A DNA stretch of 12,509 nucleotides from Rickettsiales bacterium UBA1997 (GCA_002335845.1 DDCV01000041.1:9775-22283), one strand, 5' to 3'. Numbered from the stretch's first letter, positions 5,481-12,454 are shown. Numbers and translations are program-made. The notes: generated by a model from the letters alone, not told the origin.

Positions 5481-6458
5481 ATGATAGAAAATGCCTCTGC
5501 AGTAAAAGCACCCAATAGCTTGACTAAACCTCAATATTTTCAACATTTGACCCAAGACTTATTATCTCAAGTTGTGAAATATTGTGATGTGAAGCCTGCA
5601 ATTATGTTGAGACGCGCTAACAAGAAATATAATGACATCTTATCAGGTGAGATAAAAAAGTATTTTGTAAGAGTAAGTGAATATCAAGAAAGTATCCCTC
5701 TTAGTAGTTATGATATTATTAAATTTATTAAAAATACCGATACATCTGAAGATTCGATGCAAAAATTAATACAAAATTGTGGTTATGTAATCCTGATTGA
5801 TATTTGTGGAATTAAGGATCATAAGGATCATAATTTTGGCCAAAATCAGAAGCAAAAAGATCTATTGCAATATGCGAAAGATAGTGCCGAGCAAGAAATT
5901 GATGATAGGGATTTAAAAATAGCTTTAGAAGTGCAAGATCCACCTCAAGAAGAGGATTATAAAAACATATCTCAAGAAATTTTTCGTGCCTTAAAAGAAA
6001 AACAATACAGGATTGCTGATAGCTTGGTGGGGAAATATTTATTCACACAAAATCGCAGAACTGGCAATGAAGAAAGTGAAGTTATGTGGGAGCCTATTAA
6101 GAAAATACTTGAAGAAGAAGATGAGCAAAAAAATACGATATTGCATGCCGTTGCTTCTCATGATGATGCGGCTTTAATATCTTCAGTTACAAGATCATTT
6201 GATAAAGCTTTTTATGATTGCGTGGAAAGAAAGTCTCACTACATGAAAAAAAATAATGACGGAGACAATCCTTTTCATGTCGCTTTTAGACATAAAAACT
6301 TTAAATCTTTAGTAGTTATGAACAAGGCTATTAAAACTATAGTTTTAGGGGATAGTGAAATCCGCAGTCAACCAAGTGCGGGAGGGATAACAGCAATAAA
6401 GGCTTTTGAAAAATTAAATAATATTTCCAAGTCTCAAGAGGGTAACAGATCTCGCTAA
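5481..6458 (+). CDS. Hypothetical F-box/ankyrin-repeat protein
   Basis: I do not recognise a named gene. The product has 325 residues. Residues 20-64 look like an F-box: FQHLTQDLLSQVVKYC, then MLRRANKKYNDIL, then KKYF, matching the L-x-x-D-L-L / L-x-x-x-S-K-x-W-x-x-L layout of Skp1-binding domains, with N-K-K-Y for S-K-R-W. Two ankyrin-like repeats lie near the C-terminus, at 214-240 (EQKNTILHAVASHDDAALIS) and 258-284 (NNDGDNPFHVAFRHKNFKSL). The middle is charged and contains K-D-H-K-D-H from a 9-bp DNA tandem repeat. There is no signal peptide or membrane segment, and the tail ends in basic residues (GNRSR). N-terminal F-box with C-terminal ankyrin repeats is the layout of Legionella AnkB, which recruits host SCF ubiquitin ligase. 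A similar role here is inference. Its stop is one base from that of the convergent ccoI. Confidence 0.75.
   Translation: MIENASAVKAPNSLTKPQYFQHLTQDLLSQVVKYCDVKPAIMLRRANKKYNDILSGEIKKYFVRVSEYQESIPLSSYDIIKFIKNTDTSEDSMQKLIQNCGYVILIDICGIKDHKDHNFGQNQKQKDLLQYAKDSAEQEIDDRDLKIALEVQDPPQEEDYKNISQEIFRALKEKQYRIADSLVGKYLFTQNRRTGNEESEVMWEPIKKILEEEDEQKNTILHAVASHDDAALISSVTRSFDKAFYDCVERKSHYMKKNNDGDNPFHVAFRHKNFKSLVVMNKAIKTIVLGDSEIRSQPSAGGITAIKAFEKLNNISKSQEGNRSR
5814..5831 (+). repeat. 9-bp tandem repeat inside second F-box-like gene
   Basis: AAGGATCAT occurs twice in direct succession (5814-5822 and 5823-5831) and encodes the duplicated K-D-H at residues 112-117. It is in frame, so repeat gain or loss changes only three residues. 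It may mark a recent slippage event. Confidence 0.6.
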
Positions 6459-6459
6459 A

Positions 6460-8823
6460 TTATCTATCAGCTGAGGCGTTTCTTAATGAATTTAGTAAAA
6501 CTAATATCGATGATGAAGACATGGCAAGAGCTGCAATTAAAGGAGTGATGTAGCCAGATATGGCAAAAGGAATGGCAATTACATTGTAAAATAATGAGAT
6601 TTGCAGATTTTGCCGCATCAGCTTGAGTGATTTCTTGCTAGCTTGAATAAGATCAATAATTGGCATTAATTTATTGCCTTGAATAATTATGTCAGAAATA
6701 TTTTGTGCCAAATCCGAAGCTTGATTAAATGACAAAGAAACATCGGCCAAAGCAAGAGCTGGAGCGTCATTTATGCCATCTCCCACCATCAAGAATTGCT
6801 TATTATTTTTTTGTAAATTTTGCAAGAAATTGGCTTTATCTAGTGGAGTTTGATCGCTGTAGAATTCATCTATTTCAAGATTTTTAGCAATTTTTGTAAC
6901 ATTTCTGCCATTATCACCTGATAGTAATATTATTTTTTTACCAGAATTAACCAGCGTTTTTATTGCTTCTTTGGCGTCTTTTTTAATTTCATCGCTAAAA
7001 GTAAATATCAATTCATCGCCATCATATTTCATGTAGAAATTTAGATTGTAATCTTCTTTTTCATCCAACTTCACCTCTTTGATGTCGCAAAATTCAGCTT
7101 TGCCTAGAAATATTTCTTTATTATTGTAAATTGCTTTTAGGCCGTAACCTTTTTTTTCTGATGATTCAATTTCAAATAGACAATCATCATAATTTTGTAA
7201 AATAGATCGTGCCAGCGGGTGATTGCTATTTTTGCACATAGAAGCGGCAATTTTGAGATATTTTTGTTTATCTTTTTTTGTTAATGGCTTGGCATCTTTT
7301 TTATTGTAAAAAATATTTTGTAAAATTGGTTTGCCAACGGTAATTGAGCCAGTTTTATCAAAAACAATCACATCAATATTTGGCAATTTTTCTATGGCCG
7401 CGCCAGATTTAATGATAATGCCCTTTTTAAGCATCCTTGAAGTTAGTATTGTTTGCACAATTGGTATGGCTAAGGCTAGGGCGCAAGGGCAGGTGATTAT
7501 TAGAACTGCAATAGTATTGGCAAAGGCAATATGAATTGAGGATTTAAAATAAAAAAACCACAGAATAAACGTAAAAAAAGCCAAGATATGAGTGATAGGA
7601 ATATATAATTTAGCTAATTTATCAGCGATTTTGATGTAGGGATTTTTATTAATATCAATTTTTTGAGTCAGATCGATTATTTTTGAGAGCAGGCTATTTT
7701 GAACTTCATTTGTGATGCAAATTTTTAATGGAGAGTTAAGATTGATAGTTCCTGCGTAAACATCATCACCTTTTTGCACTGGCTTAGCTTGCGACTCTCC
7801 ATTTATTATGGCATTATCAATATCGCTTTCACCTTCAATAATTTTACCATCGGCAGCGATTTTTTCACCAGCGGCAACTATTAAAATCATATCTTTTTTT
7901 AGATCCTTGATGGGCAATATTTCTATTTTATTATCAATCTTCACTCGACCAAATCCAGCATTAAGCAGCATAAATTCATTGGCAACATTAAAAGCTTTTT
8001 TGCGTATTTTTTGCTCTAAAAAGCGTCCAATCAGTAGAAAAAATATCAGCATTACTACTGAGTCGAAATAAATATGCTCAAATCCTCTAAAAGTTTTAAT
8101 AAGGCTAGCTATGGTGGTTAAAATAATCGCTACGCTAATTACAAAATCCATATTTGGATAGCCGGCTTTTAATGATTTAAAAGCAGATTTGAAGAAGGGT
8201 TTTCCAGAAAATATTATAACAGGAAGGGCAATTAAGGCAGAAAAAAGATGGAGTAAATTGCGCGTATAAAACCCCATTTCTTCAGTGCTAGCAAACCATA
8301 AAGCAAAAGATAAGAGCATTAAATTGCCAGCGCCAAAACCAGCAATTGCTAAGCAGGAAAACAATGATTTGTCATATTTTTTTTCCTCTTCTTCAATAAT
8401 TTTTGGATCAAGTGGCAAAAGTTTGTAGCCAATTTTTTGAATAATTTGAGTGATTTGATAAAAATTATCTAGATTATTGCGCCATTTTAGAAATAGAGAT
8501 TTTCGCGTAAGATTTACTCTTGCTGTAATAACATCGGGATTTTTTTGTAAAATATTTTCAATAAGCCATATGCAAGCAGCGCAGTGAAGCCCCTGAATCG
8601 AAAGATTTATTTCAAATGTATGATCTGCATTATTTTTAGCAAAATTTGTAATATTTATTTGTTGCTCTAAATCGGGCTTTATTAGGCCAGATTGATTGGT
8701 ATCTTTGAGTTGATAATATTTACTAAAACCAAGATTATTGATAAGCTTGTAAGCTGCTTTGCAACCTAAGCAGCAAAAATCATCATTGTAGCTTTTTTCA
8801 TTACAATGTAAGCATAGCTTCAT
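6460..8823 (-). CDS. ccoI: Cation P-type ATPase for cbb3 oxidase assembly
   Basis: CcoI/FixI is an inner-membrane P1B-type ATPase that moves copper for assembly of cbb3-type cytochrome oxidase. The 787-residue protein has a Cys-rich start (CLHC at 4-7, CCLGC at 17-21), a heavy-metal-associated domain with C-A-A-C at 81-84, and about eight membrane segments: four between 155 and 268, two between 405 and 455, two between 740 and 778. Also present are the transport motif C-P-C at 445-447, phosphorylation site Asp489 in DKTGSIT, the HP motif at 535-536 and the hinge GDGINDAP at 681-688. The C-terminal SSSSILVLLNSLR is FixI-like. The actuator loop reads N-G-E-S (341-344) rather than T-G-E-S, and the P-site DKTGS rather than DKTGT. 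Its ATG overlaps the ccoH stop, suggesting translational coupling. Alternative: a CopA-type exporter, less likely beside ccoH. Confidence 0.93.
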   Translation of the reverse strand: MKLCLHCNEKSYNDDFCCLGCKAAYKLINNLGFSKYYQLKDTNQSGLIKPDLEQQINITNFAKNNADHTFEINLSIQGLHCAACIWLIENILQKNPDVITARVNLTRKSLFLKWRNNLDNFYQITQIIQKIGYKLLPLDPKIIEEEEKKYDKSLFSCLAIAGFGAGNLMLLSFALWFASTEEMGFYTRNLLHLFSALIALPVIIFSGKPFFKSAFKSLKAGYPNMDFVISVAIILTTIASLIKTFRGFEHIYFDSVVMLIFFLLIGRFLEQKIRKKAFNVANEFMLLNAGFGRVKIDNKIEILPIKDLKKDMILIVAAGEKIAADGKIIEGESDIDNAIINGESQAKPVQKGDDVYAGTINLNSPLKICITNEVQNSLLSKIIDLTQKIDINKNPYIKIADKLAKLYIPITHILAFFTFILWFFYFKSSIHIAFANTIAVLIITCPCALALAIPIVQTILTSRMLKKGIIIKSGAAIEKLPNIDVIVFDKTGSITVGKPILQNIFYNKKDAKPLTKKDKQKYLKIAASMCKNSNHPLARSILQNYDDCLFEIESSEKKGYGLKAIYNNKEIFLGKAEFCDIKEVKLDEKEDYNLNFYMKYDGDELIFTFSDEIKKDAKEAIKTLVNSGKKIILLSGDNGRNVTKIAKNLEIDEFYSDQTPLDKANFLQNLQKNNKQFLMVGDGINDAPALALADVSLSFNQASDLAQNISDIIIQGNKLMPIIDLIQASKKSLKLMRQNLQISLFYNVIAIPFAISGYITPLIAALAMSSSSILVLLNSLRNASADR

Positions 8824-9329
8824 TTAATAATAAATTTGCGTTTTTGGTGATGCTCATTCCCATCTTTTGCAACTATTATATTGGCTTCCCAATTGCCAAG
8901 CAGTGGAAAAAATACATCAACATAATAATATCCCGATTGATAATTGGATCCTTGCGAAAAGTCGTATCCTTCTTGCGTTGGCCTTCTAAATGACATAATC
9001 ACTGATGCATCTTTAATTATATCATGATTTTTGTCGGTAATGCGAAAGACAAAGCGGCCCTTTTTTTTATCCGCACTAATATTTTCATAGCGATAATTTA
9101 TTTTCCAACCCATAGATTCCTGCTTTTGTGCCTGATCAATGGTTTGGTTGTAATTTATCCCTTTATTATATGAATCTTTAACAGTCACACCGCGCCAGCT
9201 ATTCGATGCTAGGAGTATGTAAACAACATTAACAACAATCACCACAAAGAAAAATATGACAATCATGTAAGGTATTATCGAGCCCTGAAGAGATTTTTTA
9301 ACGAAGAAATTTTTTATTGTTTTAAACAT
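8820..9329 (-). CDS. ccoH: FixH/CcoH cbb3 oxidase assembly protein
   Basis: CcoH is a small membrane protein needed for assembly or stability of cbb3 oxidase. The 169-residue product has one strong membrane helix near residues 17-42 (IIPYMIVIFFFVVIVVNVVY). This is followed by the family signature around W49-x-G-V-T-V, S-Y-N-K-G-I-N-Y-N and Q-x-x-x-M-G-W. The rest is an outward-facing beta-rich domain (MSFRRPTQ, YYYVDVFFPLLGNWEANIIV). It lies 2 bases after rnpA, and its TGA (8822-8820) shares bases with the ccoI ATG (8823-8821). The ccoH-ccoI order is the usual order of the ccoGHIS cluster, but ccoG and ccoS are not next to it, and the structural genes ccoNOQP are not in the window. Confidence 0.88.
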   Translation of the reverse strand: MFKTIKNFFVKKSLQGSIIPYMIVIFFFVVIVVNVVYILLASNSWRGVTVKDSYNKGINYNQTIDQAQKQESMGWKINYRYENISADKKKGRFVFRITDKNHDIIKDASVIMSFRRPTQEGYDFSQGSNYQSGYYYVDVFFPLLGNWEANIIVAKDGNEHHQKRKFIIK

Positions 9330-9331
9330 TT

Positions 9332-9736
9332 TTAGATATCTTTTTTAATAAAATTCTTGGCAAGATTCTTTAAGCAAAATTCTACATCTCTTTTAATCAC
9401 ACTAAAGTCAGAGTCAATAATTTGAGGCCGAGCGATAATAACGTAATCTTGGTGATTTTGGCAATATTTTGGCGCCAAATCTCTAGCTATTTCTCTTAAT
9501 CTGCGTTTAGCTTTGTTACGCTTTACAGCTAGCTTGCTAACTTTTTTGGAAACGGTGAATCCAATTCGACAAAAATCCTGAGCATTGCGACCTTTTTTTT
9601 GATCAAAAAGATAGTTTTGCGCAGTATTTTTGGTAAGAATTATAGAAGTTTTGGAGAAGAATTTTTTGCTACTTTTTGATATTTCTTTAAAATCCCGTGA
9701 GCTCTTAATTTGAAGAATTATAAAGTCATTAGCCAT
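9332..9736 (-). CDS. rnpA: Ribonuclease P protein component
   Basis: RnpA is the protein subunit that helps RNase P RNA bind and cut pre-tRNA leaders. It has 134 residues and a basic composition. The conserved RNR motif is RNKAKRRLRE at 73-82, preceded by RIGFTVSKKVSKLAVK (57-72) and followed by DYVIIARP (97-104), which together identify the family. The N-terminus is about 10-15 residues longer than in compact homologues, and the ATG at 9736 is the first plausible start. It follows rpmH by 58 bases, the classic rpmH-rnpA pair. Downstream are ccoH and ccoI instead of the common yidD-yidC. Confidence 0.95.
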   Translation of the reverse strand: MANDFIILQIKSSRDFKEISKSSKKFFSKTSIILTKNTAQNYLFDQKKGRNAQDFCRIGFTVSKKVSKLAVKRNKAKRRLREIARDLAPKYCQNHQDYVIIARPQIIDSDFSVIKRDVEFCLKNLAKNFIKKDI

Positions 9737-9794
9737 TAAATAAGAAATTATAATCTTTGTAAGTGGCGATAATTAAATGGTAACAAAATATAGT

Positions 9795-9929
9795 TTAAGC
9801 TGATAGCACAGATCTACCTTTAGCTCTTCTGTTACTAATTATTTTGCGGCCAGCAGCAGTAGACATTCTTAATCTAAAGCCGTGTCTCCTTTTGCGCTTA
9901 ATTTTGCTTGGTTGCCAAGTTCTTTTCAT
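9795..9929 (-). CDS. rpmH: 50S ribosomal protein L34
   Basis: A 44-residue ribosomal protein of the large subunit. It begins [18 protein letters not shown] and continues [20 protein letters not shown], ending S-V-L-S-A. This is the near-invariant L34 sequence, of standard length and very rich in Arg and Lys, so the identification is secure despite its size. It is first in the minus-strand run with rnpA, ccoH and ccoI. The bases AGG directly abut the ATG, too close for a normal ribosome-binding site. Confidence 0.98.
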   Translation of the reverse strand: MKRTWQPSKIKRKRRHGFRLRMSTAAGRKIISNRRAKGRSVLSA

Positions 9930-9997
9930 CCTGATCAAATAAATTTAAAGAAAAATATAAGACAAACCTTACTAGGTATATTTTTTATTATCAATAA

Positions 9998-10026
9998 ATA
10001 ATGTTTAGGTTCTATTAAGATTTCAA
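9998..10026 (-). promoter_or_regulatory. Possible promoter for rpmH-rnpA-ccoHI
   Basis: Read on the minus strand, TTGAAA (10026-10021, 5 of 6 bases of the -35 consensus) and CATTAT (10003-9998, 4 of 6 of the -10) are 17 bases apart. This would start transcription near 9990, about 60 bases before the rpmH ATG. The surrounding 9930-10117 is A/T-rich and holds no other clear gene or hairpin, so it is also the 3' region of panD without an obvious terminator. Confidence 0.4.
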
Positions 10027-10117
10027 ATAGCCTTTAATTTTGAAGTATATTTCAAAAAATTAATGATAATTTGCAGCAAAAAATGGTCAAAATTAAAGAT
10101 ATTTGTGACGACACTAT

Positions 10118-10468
10118 CTAGGGTTTTGGATCATTATTTGGATTAAGAATTATGATTCTTGGTTCAAATCTTTTCGCTTCTTCCTCGCTAAATTGGGCAT
10201 AAGCAATAATTATAACCTTATCTCCAACCTGCGCTTTGCGTGCCGCTGCGCCATTTATCTTGATCTCTTTGCTACCTTTTTTGGCTTTAATAACGTATGT
10301 AGTAAAGCGCTCACCATTATTTATATTCACTACATCAACTTGCTCAAAGGGCAATATCCCTGAAGCTTCCAACAAATTCTCGTCAATCGAAATTGATCCT
10401 TGATAATTTAGATCAGCCTGAGTAACGGTGGCGCTATGTAGCTTGCTACGCATTAATGTTAATATCAT
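10118..10468 (-). CDS. panD: Aspartate 1-decarboxylase
   Basis: PanD converts L-aspartate to beta-alanine, a precursor of pantothenate and CoA, using a pyruvoyl group made by self-cleavage. The 116-residue protein keeps E. coli numbering throughout: Lys9, the cleavage pair Gly24-Ser25 in YQGSI, Arg54, Thr57 and Tyr58 in ERFTTY, and Asn72 with GAAA at 73-76. It is therefore probably an active proenzyme. It ends about 10 residues short of E. coli PanD, at a variable tail. The start lies 2 bases after the ubiB stop, so the two are likely cotranscribed. Other pantothenate genes (panB, panC) are not in the window. A lone panD may supply beta-alanine to a pathway elsewhere in the genome. Confidence 0.95.
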   Translation of the reverse strand: MILTLMRSKLHSATVTQADLNYQGSISIDENLLEASGILPFEQVDVVNINNGERFTTYVIKAKKGSKEIKINGAAARKAQVGDKVIIIAYAQFSEEEAKRFEPRIIILNPNNDPKP

Positions 10469-10470
10469 CT

Positions 10471-11778
10471 TTAACTATTTTCTTTGTTACTTTTTGCGGA
10501 CATATTTTTTAAAATTGTAAAAAAATCATTAGCAATTTCAACTATTTTTGCATCAAAGCCAATATGACTTTTAGACCAATCTCTCATCCAAGGTTTAGCA
10601 TAATCCCATATATTAATATTTGGATTCAGCATTAGTCCAATTCCTTCAACCAGCAATATTGTTTTTTGCAACAATAGTAATTCTGGCTTAGTAGACATTT
10701 GAAATTCGCTAGTCATGTTCATCAGATTTTGTAAAAGATTACCCAATGGAATATCTTTAACTTTGGAGCCAACCACAGTTTCACCAATTATACGGCAAGA
10801 TAAGGAAAGCTTTTTAATATTAGTATTTTTTGGAACCAAATTGGCCGCTATGTGAATTTTGGCTATTTCATCATAATCTTTATTAATAAAGCCAATAACA
10901 ATGCGCGCAATAGCAATTCTAGTTTTTTCATCTACCATGCCCATGATACCAAAATCTACCACGCCGATATCTCCATTTTTTAGCAGAAATAAATTTCCAG
11001 GATGCATATCGCCATGGAAAAATCCATTTTGATAAATTTGTGTAAAATAGCTTATGACAAGATTTTTAGCTATTTTATTCTTATCAAAATTGCTACTTAA
11101 TATAGCTTCTTTGTTGGAAAATGGTATGCCATCAAGCCACTCTATAACAAGAATTTTTTTACTGGTTAAACTCCAAAAAACTTGTGGCACATAAAACCCT
11201 TTAACATCTCTAAGATTATCTTTTAATTGAGAACAATTACTTGCTTCAGCCATTAAATCAAGTTCAGAACAAGAGTTCTCTTGCAAAAGATGCAATATAT
11301 CTCGAAAAAATCTGGATAATGCTTTGGAAAAGAGGCGAGTGATTTTCGTTATAAGATTTAGGGTTTTAATGTCGCGCGTAAATTTTTTAATTATATCAGG
11401 TCTCAAAATCTTTACAGCAACTTCTGGGCCATTTTTTATCTTAGCCTTGTGAACTTGAGCAATTGAAGCCGAAGCAACGGGAGTAAAGTTGAAATCATCA
11501 AATTTTTCTGAAAAATCACCACCAAATTCACCATGAATAATACTCCTAACCTTCTTGGTTGAAAATGGTTTTACTCTATCTTGAAATTTACTTAAAATAA
11601 GCGATATCTCATCGCCAACAAGGTCGGGACGAGTTGCTAGCATTTGGCCAAGCTTTATAAAAGATGGGCCGGCCAAATTAAAGAAATGATATAGAAATTT
11701 TTTTTTACATAGCACTAATAGCGGCAAAAGAGCTATTGCAACTAATGCCAGTCTTAAAATATTAATTAGTGATATCAC
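10471..11778 (-). CDS. ubiB: ABC1/UbiB-family atypical kinase, ubiquinone synthesis
   Basis: UbiB is an atypical protein-kinase-like ATPase of the inner membrane required for ubiquinone synthesis. The product has 435 residues. Family marks are K-L-G-Q at 42-45 (the KxGQ motif), the alanine-rich ATP loop ASASIAQVH at 102-110, Lys123 in VAVK, the catalytic-type HGDMHPGN at 255-262 and VVDFG at 273-277. The start is a GTG at 11778, with an in-frame TAA immediately before it, so no longer N-terminus is possible. Compared with E. coli UbiB (about 546 residues), it has a shorter N-terminus and lacks the two C-terminal membrane helices. Instead a hydrophobic N-terminal stretch (ILRLALVAIALLPLLVL, residues 7-23) may anchor it. 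It leads into panD. ubiE and ubiJ are not adjacent here. Confidence 0.92.
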   Translation of the reverse strand: MISLINILRLALVAIALLPLLVLCKKKFLYHFFNLAGPSFIKLGQMLATRPDLVGDEISLILSKFQDRVKPFSTKKVRSIIHGEFGGDFSEKFDDFNFTPVASASIAQVHKAKIKNGPEVAVKILRPDIIKKFTRDIKTLNLITKITRLFSKALSRFFRDILHLLQENSCSELDLMAEASNCSQLKDNLRDVKGFYVPQVFWSLTSKKILVIEWLDGIPFSNKEAILSSNFDKNKIAKNLVISYFTQIYQNGFFHGDMHPGNLFLLKNGDIGVVDFGIMGMVDEKTRIAIARIVIGFINKDYDEIAKIHIAANLVPKNTNIKKLSLSCRIIGETVVGSKVKDIPLGNLLQNLMNMTSEFQMSTKPELLLLQKTILLVEGIGLMLNPNINIWDYAKPWMRDWSKSHIGFDAKIVEIANDFFTILKNMSAKSNKENS

Positions 11779-11879
11779 TTATATGATGGTTAATTTTTAG
11801 TTTTACTAATGATGATAAATCTTATCTTTAATTAAACTATTGTCCCTAAAATAACTTCCTAAAGATATCTCAACAGAGT

Positions 11880-12218
11880 CTAGGACGGATCTACGCTTTT
11901 TAAGCTATTTTTGATGCCACCTTCAATTTGATCTCTAGCATCTTCTCTAATATCCTTAACATCTATATCAATACCAGCTTTATCTGTGACATCTTGTGCA
12001 ATTCCGGTGAATGATTCTAGTAGGTTTGATACAACTTCTTGAACTCTAAATGTTACAACCTCAAAAGCCTTAGTGGCATCAGGAGATAGATTTAAGAAAG
12101 ATGAAATTTGCTGAGGATCTATAATATCAAATATTATAGATATAATTAGTAGAGCAAAAGCTCCTATAAAAAAAGTGAAGGATGATCTAAGTGCAAGGCT
12201 TACCAAAGAGCTGGTCAT
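11880..12218 (-). CDS. Small single-pass membrane protein, unknown function
   Basis: I do not recognise this 112-residue protein. A single hydrophobic segment covers residues 13-33 (SFTFFIGAFALLIISIIF and on). It follows a short N-terminus with one arginine, so it could be a signal anchor. The rest is soluble and alternates hydrophobic with polar residues in amphipathic-helix fashion (VVTFRVQEVVSNLLESF, 54-70), then an acidic stretch DIDVKDIREDARDQ (84-97). It has no cysteine and no known catalytic motif. It is separated from ubiB by 101 bases with no clear terminator, so read-through into ubiB-panD is possible. Its upstream region carries two adjacent hairpins. The frame, ATG and codon use look like a real gene, but function is open. 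Confidence 0.65.
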   Translation of the reverse strand: MTSSLVSLALRSSFTFFIGAFALLIISIIFDIIDPQQISSFLNLSPDATKAFEVVTFRVQEVVSNLLESFTGIAQDVTDKAGIDIDVKDIREDARDQIEGGIKNSLKSVDPS

Positions 12219-12246
12219 TTTATAAGTATAAAGTCAATATTGCAAG

Positions 12247-12289
12247 CCACAATTAGCTGTGGATTATTTATAACAAAGCTAATCTTTGT
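12247..12289 (-). promoter_or_regulatory. Two hairpins with complementary loops upstream of 12218 gene
   Basis: On the minus strand, ACAAAG-ATTAG-CTTTGT (12289-12273) is followed by CCACA-GCTAAT-TGTGG (12262-12247), ending about 28 bases before the ATG at 12218. The loop sequence ATTAGC of the first and GCTAAT of the second are reverse complements over 6 bases, one of them at the stem edge. They could therefore form a kissing or alternative pairing. It does not match a riboswitch class I know. If promoter-like TATACT (near 12229) is used, these lie upstream of transcription and would instead be DNA sites. Confidence 0.25.
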
Positions 12290-12355
12290 GATATCTCATT
12301 CTTAAAACTAATTAATTAAAGTAGCATAAAAATGAACTGGTTAATAAGGATGAAA

Positions 12356-12377
12356 CGCTTTTTAAAGCGCTTTTTAA
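12356..12377. repeat. 10-bp direct repeat CGCTTTTTAA, two copies
   Basis: CGCTTTTTAA occurs at 12356-12365 and 12368-12377, a period of 12 bases. The same bases can fold as a 5-bp hairpin CGCTT/AAGCG followed by five T residues, a weak terminator on the plus strand. No plus-strand gene ends nearby, so a terminator role would concern transcription entering from the left or none at all. Confidence 0.45.
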
Positions 12378-12432
12378 TTTTGTCAAATATTATCAAGATT
12401 TTGATAAATCCTCATTAGCGATCCAGTGAAAT

Positions 12433-12454
12433 CTCAACAAAACCTCAACAAAAC
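12433..12454. repeat. 11-bp tandem repeat, two copies
   Basis: CTCAACAAAAC is repeated exactly and without a gap (12433-12443 and 12444-12454), followed by a partial third unit, CT. It lies about 35 bases inside the right terminal repeat. It could be a slippage product or a small binding array next to a mobile-element end. Confidence 0.6.

Noticed and set aside
10038..10057. TTTTGAA/TTCAAAA hairpin as a panD terminator
   Set aside because: It has a 7-bp stem with a single G-C pair and no distinct T-run, so it is too weak to call in A/T-rich DNA.
11884..11892. GACGGATCT, a 9-base match to the terminal inverted repeat
   Set aside because: It lies at the end of a coding frame and does not extend. 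A single 9-mer match is plausible by chance.
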